Shown: positions 13,844 to 20,230, counted from the stretch's first letter. The stretch: 21,104 bases of DNA from CAZQGJ01 sp964592905 (GCA_964592905.1 CAZQGJ010000011.1:1-21104); one strand, 5' to 3'. Notes: generated from the letters alone by a model not told the origin. Numbers and translations: made by a program.

Positions 13844-14459
13844 AGCGTTCACCTGTGATTTTGACATAGCTACCCTTAGGACCAGGAATAGCGCCTTTAA
13901 TGAGGATGATCTGTTGCTCGGGATGAACTTCGATCACGCGGAGCTTTTTAACGGTTGAAACGATGTTACCCATGTGGCCTGGCATTTTCTTGCCTAAAAC
14001 GACGCGCTGAGGAAACATCATACCGATCGAGCCCGGTTTGCGGTGATGGTCTGAACCGTGGGTTTCGGGACCGCGGGAAAAGTTATGTCGTTTAATAACG
14101 CCAGCGAAGCCTTTACCTTTAGAGGTGCCGGTGACATCAACTAAATCGCCAGCCTGGAACAGACTGACGTCGATAGTAGAGCCGGTAGCTAAGAGATCTT
14201 CGGTAGCGTTGGTTTTGATTTCGCGAACTAGCTTGAGATTAGCTGGCGCACCAACTTTTTCGAGCTGTTTAGCTTGTGGTTGATTGATCTTACGGACAGC
14301 TTGAGTAGCGATAATATTGGCCTGGTAGCCATCTTTTTCTGTGGTGCGTTGACCAACCACAAAATTCGGCTCTGCCTGAATGGCGGTAACCGCTATCATT
14401 TTGCCCTCGGCTGTAAAGACCTGGGTCATTCCGATTTTTTTGCCAATAAGTGATTTCAT
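13836..14459 (-). CDS. rplC: 50S ribosomal protein L3
   Basis: L3 is an early assembly protein reaching the peptidyl transferase centre. It starts MKSLIGKKIGMTQVFTAEGK and carries VDVTGTSKGKGFAGVIKRH, HGSDHHRKPGSIG and VVLGKKMPGHMGN. The position of the glutamine methylated in E. coli L3 is not conserved here. At 207 residues it is normal. GAGGAAG precedes the ATG. It is the first gene of this operon; rpsJ (S10), which normally precedes it, is absent from the 423 bases upstream. Confidence 0.97.
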   Translation of the reverse strand: MKSLIGKKIGMTQVFTAEGKMIAVTAIQAEPNFVVGQRTTEKDGYQANIIATQAVRKINQPQAKQLEKVGAPANLKLVREIKTNATEDLLATGSTIDVSLFQAGDLVDVTGTSKGKGFAGVIKRHNFSRGPETHGSDHHRKPGSIGMMFPQRVVLGKKMPGHMGNIVSTVKKLRVIEVHPEQQIILIKGAIPGPKGSYVKITGERYA

Positions 14460-14882
14460 TGCTTCCTCGTCTGTTACCCGTGGGGTAGAAGTTGAAATTG
14501 GATATGAACAAAATTAAGGCCTAGAGCACATCTAACTTAACGGGTCAGATAGTAATCCAGACGGATCCTGTTACTGGTAGGGCGAGAAGGAATTGGCCAG
14601 AGAACTGGTTAATTAAATCTCTTGTTGTGAATATATCAAGTTTCGTGAACAGTGTCAAGAACTGATTATCCTATTCGATAGGTTAGTTATAATGATTGCT
14701 TATTTATGCGTTTTATAGGCTAACACCTCTTGACTTCTTAAGTTAAGTCTGTTAACGTGTCGGTTATTGTTTGTATATCCAAGGGATAGGCTTTCCAAAG
14801 TAATTTTGAACGCCCTCTCTCGGAGCTCTATCAGCAACAGAAGCGTCATGCTTTGAGTTTGGTAGTCCGAGGGAGGTCAGGA
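14460..14882. other. Divergent intergenic region between rplC and a plus-strand orphan gene
   Basis: This stretch holds the rplC leader (about 165 bases, no ORF of note and no recognisable rpsJ remnant), the rplC promoter (14630-14658) and upstream DNA of the plus-strand gene at 14883. On the plus strand a TATAAT at 14688-14693 lacks a good -35. Two symmetric sequences stand out: CCTAT-TCG-ATAGG within 14670-14682, flanked by ATTAT and ATAAT, and the imperfect palindrome GACTTCTTAAGTTAAGTC at about 14731-14748. Either could be an operator. No RNA gene was recognised. Confidence 0.5.
14630..14658 (-). promoter_or_regulatory. Promoter of the rplC-rplO ribosomal protein operon
   Basis: TTGACA (14658-14653), exactly 17 bases, then TATATT (14635-14630). 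Start of transcription is predicted near 14623, giving a leader of about 165 bases before rplC. This is a near-consensus housekeeping-sigma promoter and the only strong one upstream of the operon in this gap. Confidence 0.8.
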
Positions 14883-15194
14883 ATGATCAAGCGACTGGAG
14901 CTGTTCCGGAGTGCTACGACCTATGGCGCGAACGTCATCGCCCGGTTCATTCCGGAAGAGACAGTTCCGCTCGAGGACGTCGTGCTCGTTGCCCAAGCCT
15001 TCGTGCGCAAGCACGGGGTCGGTGGTGACAACGGAAGGCGCCCAGACGGTCATGCTGGCGAGCAGAACGGTTTCGCCATCGACGCCGTCAACGGTATCGT
15101 TCTGGTCCTCTCGAAGTGCGAGGGACGGAGTAACCGGAACGCCTTACTTCTCAACCTGCAGCGGGCGTATCCCTACGTCTTTGAATGGGTCTAG
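14883..15194 (+). CDS. GC-rich orphan hypothetical protein
   Basis: Unrecognised family, 103 residues. The start at 14883 (MIKRLELFRSATTYG) is supported by GGGAGG 7 bases upstream; an in-frame ATG at 14853 lacks a site. The product is soluble, with no membrane segment, and has a central HGVGGDNGRRPDGHAGEQNG loop rich in Gly and charged residues, then a hydrophobic strand (GIVLVLS) and LLLNLQRAYPYVF. Codons differ from the ribosomal genes: CTC, CTG, CGG, CGC, GTC and ATC dominate, and base composition is visibly GC-richer than the flanks. It is a single-gene plus-strand unit ending in its own terminator. Codon pattern and ribosome site make it a believable gene. Confidence 0.7.
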   Translation: MIKRLELFRSATTYGANVIARFIPEETVPLEDVVLVAQAFVRKHGVGGDNGRRPDGHAGEQNGFAIDAVNGIVLVLSKCEGRSNRNALLLNLQRAYPYVFEWV

Positions 15195-15245
15195 GAGGGA
15201 GGACAATTAAACTGTTGCTGTGTCAGTGGCAAAACCAGCACCGCG

Positions 15246-15281
15246 CCCGCTGTGACCAGTTTGGTCCGGCGGGTTTTGTAT
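15246..15281 (+). terminator. Intrinsic terminator of the plus-strand orphan gene
   Basis: CCCGC (15246-15250), an inner stem GACCA-gtt-TGGTC, and GCGGG (15269-15273) followed by TTTTGTATTGT. It lies about 50 bases after the gene's stop codon and is oriented for the plus strand. Confidence 0.75.
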
Positions 15282-15295
15282 TGTATAGAACGACT

Positions 15296-15640
15296 CTAAT
15301 CTATAGGAAAATCGAGCTGATTTTCAGCTATGCCTAGAGAGTGGCCGTACTCAAGTACTGATTTCCAGGTAGATCTATCTTCATAGTCGAACTCAAACTG
15401 TCTACCTTTGAAAATAGCTCTTACCTGACAACCCTGCCAAAAGTGCATATACCAACCTTGTTTTATAGTCTGTGCTAATTTATCAATATCTTCTTGAGAA
15501 ACCATAACCGTATACAGATGCCAGCGACCGGTTTGGTTCTCTGAATTACTGATTTCAACCCGCTTTATATCAAGATCATGAATAATCCGGTTATCTTCTA
15601 GACTTTCCTCAATTATTATACCTTTATACTCTTTATCCAT
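15296..15640 (-). CDS. Conserved hypothetical protein (GWYMHFW family)
   Basis: A 114-residue soluble protein of unknown function. It opens MDKEYKGIIIEESLEDNR, has a WHLYTVMVSQEDIDKL strand-helix and a central aromatic GWYMHFWQG, and ends LGIAENQLDFPID. From memory, very similar proteins (KGIIIEESL, WYMHFWKG, STWK, EQLDFPI) recur as hypothetical proteins in Patescibacteria; no search was possible. GAGGAG lies 7 bases before the ATG. It starts 2 bases after the stop of the degraded gene at 15643-15824, so the two once formed an operon. AT-rich codons match the host-like part of the window. Confidence 0.75.
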   Translation of the reverse strand: MDKEYKGIIIEESLEDNRIIHDLDIKRVEISNSENQTGRWHLYTVMVSQEDIDKLAQTIKQGWYMHFWQGCQVRAIFKGRQFEFDYEDRSTWKSVLEYGHSLGIAENQLDFPID

Positions 15641-15642
15641 TG

Positions 15643-15824
15643 CTACTCCTCAGACAGAATTTTGTTATAAAATTCGAACTTCCTACGTTGGTAATCTCTA
15701 AAACCAATCCCGGCGGATGAGAACTTGAGCTCTTCATATTCTTTGCGTAATAGTGCGTTATCTTGCTAGTAACCGTATGATTGGGCAGCGAATGTAGGTA
15801 GTTTTCTTCAATTGAAGTTAGCAT
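15643..15824 (-). pseudogene. Remnant of a GrpB/nucleotidyltransferase-like gene (internal deletion and frameshift)
   Basis: A frame from ATG at 15824 gives a plausible N-terminus MLTSIEENYLHSLPNHTVTS, then turns into meaningless sequence. A different frame, open from about 15766 to a TAG at 15645-15643, gives LLRKEYEELKFSSAG followed by GFRDYQRRKFEFYNKILSEE. That ending closely resembles, from memory, the C-terminus of GrpB-family/UPF0157 nucleotidyltransferase-like proteins (KEYExLK, YQRxKxEFYxKIL), and the N-terminus fits the same family. The family is about 170-190 residues; only about 20 N-terminal and 40 C-terminal residues remain, with the catalytic middle lost. This reads as a deletion with a frameshift. 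Confidence 0.6.
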
Positions 15825-15832
15825 ATAGCGCT

Positions 15833-15861
15833 ATCATACTAGTCGAATACCAATTTAACAA
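15833..15861 (-). promoter_or_regulatory. Promoter before the GrpB-like remnant
   Basis: TTGTTA (15861-15856), 17 bases, TATGAT (15838-15833). The -10 ends 8 bases before the ATG at 15824, so a transcript would have almost no leader. The -35 overlaps the U-tract of the terminator for the upstream NlpC/P60 gene. It could still drive the intact 114-residue gene downstream. Confidence 0.5.
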
Positions 15862-15901
15862 AAAAAGAAAGCTCCCAATGCTGCAATGCGGCAATGGGAG
15901 C
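15859..15901 (-). terminator. Terminator of the NlpC/P60 gene
   Basis: On the minus strand GCTCCCATTGC (15901-15891) pairs with GCATTGGGAGC (15881-15871) with one mismatch, followed by TTTCTTTTTTT. It starts 5 bases after the stop codon at 15907. Confidence 0.85.
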
Positions 15902-15906
15902 CGTTA

Positions 15907-16581
15907 TCAGTCTGCCACTGGCAAGCTTTGCAAGATCTTGCGATGCAGATCGATCGTCCATCGCACTGATCGACCAGGTGGAGTCGACAGGGTTACCACC
16001 TTGCGATCAGGCGGCAGAACTCGTCCAATACCTCGGAAGTCTTGCCAATCCCTGATGAATATATCGAGCGGATCTTCGACTACGCCGCGGGCTTTACTGG
16101 CAGCGTGGATGACAGTTCCTTCTCCGGTGAGGAGGCCGACATGCCCGACACCGTCTTGTGGGTCGGTTAACCAGTAGGGATGTCGTCCTCGGATGAAGAT
16201 GACGTCTCCGGGGCGAATTTGCTGAAGCTGTCCGGGATCAAAGATGCCGCTATCAGTCATCGCTTGCCGCTGACTTACCGAATAGCGTGGTAGCTCGATA
16301 CCTAGTTCACTATACGTCCACCAGGTGAGCGTTGAGCAGTCGACAACTCCTGGTGCTTCTTCAGGGAGCGCTCCCCGTCGATAAGTTGATTTACCGCAAC
16401 AGGCGCGAGCCACTTGCACTGGATCAACTTCCACGAGCGAAAAACCCTCATCGATCAGAATAGCTAGTGCTTCTTCATCGGGAATCGGGAGATTCATCTC
16501 GGAGAAATCAACCGCGCAGCGATCTCCTGCACCACGCCAGATAACCAGATGATCTGGCGCGAACCGTTGTGTGAGTCTCAT
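15907..16581 (-). CDS. NlpC/P60-family cysteine peptidase
   Basis: NlpC/P60 enzymes cleave peptidoglycan stem peptides or related amide bonds. In this 224-residue protein the catalytic cysteine is C82 (GVVDCSTLTWWTY), the histidine H147 (GVGHVGLLTG) and the third residue H159 (VIHAAS); the RPGDVIFIRG strand between them is typical. The first 60 residues form an unassigned N-terminal domain. No signal peptide or membrane segment is visible, so export would need another route, or it acts inside the cell. AGAGGAAG supports the ATG at 16581. Codons are GC-rich (GAG/CGG/CTG), unlike the adjacent AT-rich genes, suggesting transfer. It is a monocistronic unit with its own promoter and terminator. 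Confidence 0.88.
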   Translation of the reverse strand: MRLTQRFAPDHLVIWRGAGDRCAVDFSEMNLPIPDEEALAILIDEGFSLVEVDPVQVARACCGKSTYRRGALPEEAPGVVDCSTLTWWTYSELGIELPRYSVSQRQAMTDSGIFDPGQLQQIRPGDVIFIRGRHPYWLTDPQDGVGHVGLLTGEGTVIHAASKARGVVEDPLDIFIRDWQDFRGIGRVLPPDRKVVTLSTPPGRSVRWTIDLHRKILQSLPVAD

Positions 16582-16619
16582 TCACTCTTCCTCTAGCAAC
16601 CACAGCAGAGACAAAGCTG

Positions 16620-16647
16620 ATTATACCTGAATGATCTGTATAATCAA
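16620..16647 (-). promoter_or_regulatory. Promoter of the NlpC/P60 gene
   Basis: TTGATT (16647-16642), 16 bases, TATAAT (16625-16620), with transcription expected near 16613 and a leader of about 32 bases. The rest of the 240-base gap up to 16821 holds no recognised gene and no clear terminator for the O-methyltransferase upstream. Confidence 0.65.
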
Positions 16648-16821
16648 AAAAGCCAACGGATTGTATGGCGCGTATCAGCAACCGCACTGTATGAAATTAT
16701 TTATATCATCACATTTTGAAACGTTAATTGTATTTAACCTTTTTGAACTATAAGCCCACCGACATATTTAGCAAAATAAACTTTCAGATCCTGGTGATAA
16801 AAGAATGTCAGGAGCTACCAG

Positions 16822-17565
16822 CTATAATTTCTTTGTTACCATTAGCCCATTATCGAGTGCGGCGAGATAGTAACTCTTGACTCGGTGATCAGTCCGAGAT
16901 TTAGGTAGATGGGTCCCCGTAACTCGTTGTAAATAATCATCCATCATGTGACCGTAGTCGTTAATATTGTCGGCCACAATTAAAGCACCCGATTTCATTT
17001 TTGGAATGAGTAGGTCTAAGTATTTGCCATAGTTTTCTTTATCGGCATCGAGAAAAACAAAGTCGATCTCGCCTTGATTCCAGTTCTCTAGGGCTTTACT
17101 TGCCTCGTCCTCGACAAGAGAGATATTCTGTAGCTTTGATTGGTCAAAAAAATTACGGGCAAGATCGGCCTTCTCTTTTAGTAGTTCAATTGTAGTCACT
17201 TTGCCGTTGTTTTGGGTTGCGCCATCGGCAAGGAAAAGAGTCGAATAACCAGCAGAAGTTCCAACCTCTACAACGTTCTTGGCGCTAGTAAGGATAACGA
17301 GATTCCGGAGGACCTGCGCGCTCTTTCGAGGCACTGACCATAACTTAATCGTTTCTCCTTTTTCTTTGCGTCCAAAGCTATGAGTATCTGTTCCAGCCCT
17401 GTATTCCCAAGAATTTTCAATCTCTTCTACCGTTTTAGTTGTCTTGCTAGTACTCGTATTTAGAGGCAAGACTGCTTGTTTAGGATCAAAAGCTACCTCA
17501 AGCCGCTCTAAGATAAGCTTAGCGATAAATAAAGCATCGATTTGGTCAATATCGTAGTTAGACAT
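16822..17565 (-). CDS. Class I SAM-dependent O-methyltransferase (caffeoyl-CoA OMT/Methyltransf_3 type)
   Basis: The family transfers a methyl group from SAM to a hydroxyl, usually of a catechol-like acceptor, using a divalent metal. The SAM-binding motif I is VVEVGTSAGYS (98-108), the acidic ribose-binding position is E127 (TTIELL), and metal ligands are predicted at D173 (FLDADKENY), D199 and N200 (VADNI). The N-terminal 95 residues include a Thr/Ser-rich insert (36-46) not usual in the family. Length is 247 residues versus about 215-230. The ATG overlaps the end of the PLP-enzyme gene by 8 bases. The true acceptor is unknown; modification of the upstream enzyme's product is an inference from context. 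Confidence 0.9.
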   Translation of the reverse strand: MSNYDIDQIDALFIAKLILERLEVAFDPKQAVLPLNTSTSKTTKTVEEIENSWEYRAGTDTHSFGRKEKGETIKLWSVPRKSAQVLRNLVILTSAKNVVEVGTSAGYSTLFLADGATQNNGKVTTIELLKEKADLARNFFDQSKLQNISLVEDEASKALENWNQGEIDFVFLDADKENYGKYLDLLIPKMKSGALIVADNINDYGHMMDDYLQRVTGTHLPKSRTDHRVKSYYLAALDNGLMVTKKL

Positions 17566-18553
17566 AATTAAGCAATCCGTTTCCAGTGTTGATGACCAGC
17601 ACAGAATCTTTTGCAGGACTAAACTCCGGGTGAATATTCTTTAAGTGCTTCAATAAAGCTATACCACTCGCACCGCTGGGCTCAGCTGTCATACCAGCCT
17701 TTTGCATCTGACCCAAGGCATCACGAATATCATTATCCGATACGTTGTAAACACAATATTGATCGCGTTTGCGACCTTTTCGATCGATAGGTTCGTGGCG
17801 GGTTAAAGCTCTGCCTTCTTCCTCTAATTTCTCTGTATCAACCCAAATAGGGCCATAGAGCATAATAGCAATGGTATTAGGATTGCCAGAGCTCACCGGG
17901 ACCACTTTAGTGGCTAGATTCTTATCTTCTACATAATCAATAATTTCGTTACAGAGAATGCCAGCGCCAAAAGGAACAATGACATAATCAGGTACGAAAT
18001 CAAGCTGTTTCTCGATGGCCTCGATAATAATATTGACGTAGGCTGGCCGATTAAGCCCTTCAGTAATATCGATAAATTCACCGATGACAGCGTTATGCTC
18101 TCGAGCTAGCTGCTCAAGATCATCTGATCGATATACTTTCTTCGATAAATCGATTGGCACAATGGTGCAGGTCTGCTTGAGGTCTTCAATAATTGTACTT
18201 GCAGAAACAGTCCGGCCTTCAGTATCGGGACCAAATACTTTTTCTGAGAGATCCGGTGGTACGAAAGCTATGGCTCTCGCAACTTCTTTACCGGCTAGTT
18301 TATTTAGTTCTGAAACATAGTAACCCATTGCCTTCGCCGTATTGCCATAGGAAATAGAGCCGAAGGTAGTGGCGTTAGGCTCTTCTCTTCGCTCGAGCTG
18401 CTCAAATAATGGCCGAACCATCTCAAAAGCCAGACGATCTTTGAATGTATGGGTAGGATTCTTAGTCTCGTCTTTAATGAGAAGATGCTGCGCCCCGTAA
18501 ATAGGCGAGTCAATCTTAATAATTGGCGTATTAGCTGCGGTTGGTAATTTCAT
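17558..18553 (-). CDS. PLP-dependent enzyme, threonine-synthase/cysteine-synthase-like (fold type II)
   Basis: Fold type II PLP enzymes carry out beta or gamma eliminations and replacements on amino acids. The start at 18553 (MKLPTAANTPIIKID) has AAGGAAAA upstream; the longer frame from 18661 runs inside the regulator gene. With this start, K38 in HTFKDR is the Schiff-base lysine (THTFKDRLA is the threonine-synthase-type signature), SYGNTAKA (68-75) holds the PLP-binding asparagine, and EPSGASG and NTGNG follow later. The phosphate loop reads PFGAGILCNE, not the usual G-x-G-G form. At 331 residues it lacks the long N-terminal part of typical threonine synthases. No thr genes adjoin it, so a special-purpose enzyme is as likely as threonine synthase. 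Confidence 0.85.
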   Translation of the reverse strand: MKLPTAANTPIIKIDSPIYGAQHLLIKDETKNPTHTFKDRLAFEMVRPLFEQLERREEPNATTFGSISYGNTAKAMGYYVSELNKLAGKEVARAIAFVPPDLSEKVFGPDTEGRTVSASTIIEDLKQTCTIVPIDLSKKVYRSDDLEQLAREHNAVIGEFIDITEGLNRPAYVNIIIEAIEKQLDFVPDYVIVPFGAGILCNEIIDYVEDKNLATKVVPVSSGNPNTIAIMLYGPIWVDTEKLEEEGRALTRHEPIDRKGRKRDQYCVYNVSDNDIRDALGQMQKAGMTAEPSGASGIALLKHLKNIHPEFSPAKDSVLVINTGNGLLNYV

Positions 18554-18554
18554 A

Positions 18555-19211
18555 TTATTTTTCCTTCGATTTATCCCAAACAGATACAAAGAAATCTGCA
18601 TACTGTTGGCAAATAAGGGGTGATTTAATAACAATCGCCATCGGCTTTTTGCTCCAGACAAGGTTAATGACGCGATCCTTAAGAATAATCATACCGACGG
18701 GAATATCCTGATCGGTAAATCGAATTTGTAATTGAGGAACTGCCTTATAGGTATCCTTAACTACTTCTTTCACTTTGGTATTAACGATTGAGCGGTCATC
18801 AATACCTTTCTCGGTTAATTCTTTATGGAAGGTAAGTAAAAAGCTACCGAGCAGAGGATCATGATACTCAGTCTTAAATGCGAAAGACCAGTAATAATCA
18901 CCTTTTTCTAGATCATTTTTAATGGAAAGAAACATATTTTCAAAGGAGTTTAGTCCTTTGTAGACACTAATCAATTTATTACCACCTGTATCGTAAATTT
19001 CATCCTCATTTTTCAAAGAATAAAAGGAACCTCGACCTAAGCCTTGTCGAGAGATCAGCCCTAGCTCAGTTAATCTAAGAAGGATTTGTTTAGCCGTCGG
19101 TCGGGGAATCTGAAGCCTATCTGATACCATGCCAACCGAAACGTGCTCTTCTTCATGAAAGAGAGCTAAGGTTTTTCGTTGATTGATAGATAGTTCATGG
19201 TTATTATTCAT
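18555..19211 (-). CDS. Winged-helix transcriptional regulator, TrmB-like
   Basis: Residues 8-58 form a winged helix-turn-helix: VSVGMVSDRLQIPRPTAKQI is the HTH and LTELGLISRQGLGRGSFYSL the wing. The remaining 150 residues form an alpha/beta domain with IRFTDQDIPVGMIILKDRV and AIVIKSPLICQQYADFF, resembling, from memory, the phospholipase-D-like effector domain of TrmB-family regulators, which binds small ligands. It is first in the operon, its stop is one base from the PLP-enzyme ATG (TAATATG), and its promoter contains a phased repeat. Autoregulation and a small-molecule signal are therefore likely but inferred. Confidence 0.8.
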   Translation of the reverse strand: MNNNHELSINQRKTLALFHEEEHVSVGMVSDRLQIPRPTAKQILLRLTELGLISRQGLGRGSFYSLKNEDEIYDTGGNKLISVYKGLNSFENMFLSIKNDLEKGDYYWSFAFKTEYHDPLLGSFLLTFHKELTEKGIDDRSIVNTKVKEVVKDTYKAVPQLQIRFTDQDIPVGMIILKDRVINLVWSKKPMAIVIKSPLICQQYADFFVSVWDKSKEK

Positions 19212-19212
19212 G

Positions 19213-19248
19213 CTTGTATCCGCTTATACTTGATTATAGCCAATTATA
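19213..19248 (-). repeat. Four TATAAT-like boxes at exact 10-bp spacing (possible operator)
   Basis: On the minus strand the hexamers TATAAT (19248-19243), TATAAT (19238-19233), TATAAG (19228-19223) and TACAAG (19218-19213) are each 10 bp apart. The first is the promoter -10. Repeats on one helical face between the promoter and the regulator's start codon suggest cooperative binding by the regulator, or alternative -10 boxes. Confidence 0.6.
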
Positions 19249-19271
19249 TACAATAGTGAACACTCTGTCAA
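19243..19271 (-). promoter_or_regulatory. Consensus promoter of the regulator-PLP-methyltransferase operon
   Basis: TTGACA (19271-19266), exactly 17 bases, TATAAT (19248-19243): both hexamers are perfect consensus. Start is expected near 19236, about 25 bases before the ATG at 19211. Ribosome-site support is weak (GCGGA at about -12). Confidence 0.85.
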
Positions 19272-19290
19272 GCTCTTGGTGGCATATACT

Positions 19291-19331
19291 AAAAAAGTTC
19301 GAATCCAGTTTGGGTAGAACCGTTTTCGAAC
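19291..19331 (-). terminator. Terminator downstream of the ClpP-like gene
   Basis: On the minus strand GTTCGAA (19331-19325) pairs with TTCGAAC (19303-19297), followed by six T. The 21-base loop can form an inner GGT-TCT-ACC hairpin. It lies 123 bases after the ClpP-like stop codon and 20 bases upstream of the next promoter. Confidence 0.55.
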
Positions 19332-19354
19332 CTTAAAAATCAATGGCGGACAGC

Positions 19355-19399
19355 GTGGGAAAATTTACGAACAATAACTTGTGTGAATTTGATTCATTA
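19355..19399. repeat. Direct repeat copy 1 (pairs with 20301-20345)
   Basis: A 22-base core, GTGGGAAAATTTACGAACAA followed by TA, is identical in both copies. The following 23 bases match at 16 positions, including TTG and GAATTTG. The copies are in the same orientation, 946 bp apart, and enclose the ClpP-like gene. Confidence 0.85.
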
Positions 19400-19453
19400 T
19401 CTAGTGCTCGTGGTGCAAAGATGCCAGGCAGTGCTATCTATTTCTTAAATTCT

Positions 19454-20224
19454 CTAGTCATTGTTCAGTTTGATATTAATCCTCGCCTCTAGCGGGACAG
19501 GAGCCACGTAGACGCCATATGCAGTTTTCTTATACGGCTCAGGATACCAGTCAAAGGTTATCGGCGGATAACCATAATCTATAAAATCCTGCTTTGTTGG
19601 CATCCAGCCTTGGCCGATCGGAGGAAGTTCGATTAAGCGTAAGCCGACTGGTAACTGTGAAATTCGATCACCATTGGGTAACTTATCCCAAAATGCTTGC
19701 TCTCTCTCGCAGGAATCATCATTGGCCAGTACTTCGCATATGGTTCCATGATAACCGATGACGGCCTGTGGTCGAACATTTATTTCGCTAGCTATTGGCA
19801 GTAGATAGTTAGCGCAGGAGCTGGCACATAAATCCTCGACAACGATTCTTGGCTTAAAGGGAAGAAGAAGCTCTGCGTTAGCGATTGCCTCATCAGTAAC
19901 TCCGCCGCCAGACTTAACGATACGAACGAGTTCGACTGGTTCATTCAGTAGCTTTCTGAGCTGATCGGTGCTTGCCTCGTCACCGTTCCAGTTGCCCTGG
20001 AAGCGTAATATACCTGGCCCAACTCGCTTCCATTGAGCATCGTATTGCCTTCCAAAGCTTATACTTTTTGTTTCGTCGAGTGTCAGCAGCCTAATCTCGG
20101 TATAGGGGAAAGTTAATGGAAGTGCATATACTAAGGAAATTCCTAATAGCATGATGAAGCTCAGCCGTTGCCACCGTGGCATTCCTTTCCATCGTTCTGC
20201 GAATTTTCGTAAAGCTGATTTCAT
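19454..20224 (-). CDS. Membrane-anchored ClpP/crotonase-fold serine peptidase-like protein
   Basis: 256 residues. A basic N-terminus (KFAERWKGMPRWQRL) precedes one membrane helix at about 21-39, with the rest predicted outside. The globular part follows the pattern of the ClpP-like periplasmic family (COG3904-type, recalled): IVKSGGGVTDEAIANAE (102-118, oxyanion-side glycines), IVVEDLCASSC (127-137) with candidate nucleophile S135, and AVIGYHGT (154-161) with catalytic H159. Two further cysteines near 163-175 could form a disulfide with C133/C137. Acidic third residue and substrate are unknown. It has no Shine-Dalgarno: a TATAAT ends 6 bases before the ATG. It is the only gene between the direct repeats. 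Confidence 0.8.
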   Translation of the reverse strand: MKSALRKFAERWKGMPRWQRLSFIMLLGISLVYALPLTFPYTEIRLLTLDETKSISFGRQYDAQWKRVGPGILRFQGNWNGDEASTDQLRKLLNEPVELVRIVKSGGGVTDEAIANAELLLPFKPRIVVEDLCASSCANYLLPIASEINVRPQAVIGYHGTICEVLANDDSCEREQAFWDKLPNGDRISQLPVGLRLIELPPIGQGWMPTKQDFIDYGYPPITFDWYPEPYKKTAYGVYVAPVPLEARINIKLNND

Positions 20225-20230
20225 ATAACA

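Noticed and set aside
1..14459. UGA recoded as glycine (Gracilibacteria/Absconditabacteria code)
   Set aside because: TGA ends adk and rplD inside ATGA overlaps at normal protein ends, and conserved proteins contain no internal TGA; the rpoA interruption is TAA.
15195..15296. AGGAGGGAGG just after the plus-strand orphan's stop, as a start of another small gene
   Set aside because: No ATG or GTG follows at a suitable distance; the only reading uses CTG or TTG and runs through the terminator stem.
15812..16177. 121-residue plus-strand frame across the NlpC/P60 terminator
   Set aside because: It reads through the terminator hairpin and antisense to the peptidase catalytic region, with a Pro/Arg/Ser-rich composition typical of a shadow frame.
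19291..19335. TTCGAATCC resembling a tRNA T-loop
   Set aside because: The flanking bases do not form a T-stem and no acceptor, D or anticodon arms are present; the sequence is better explained as one arm of the terminator inverted repeat.
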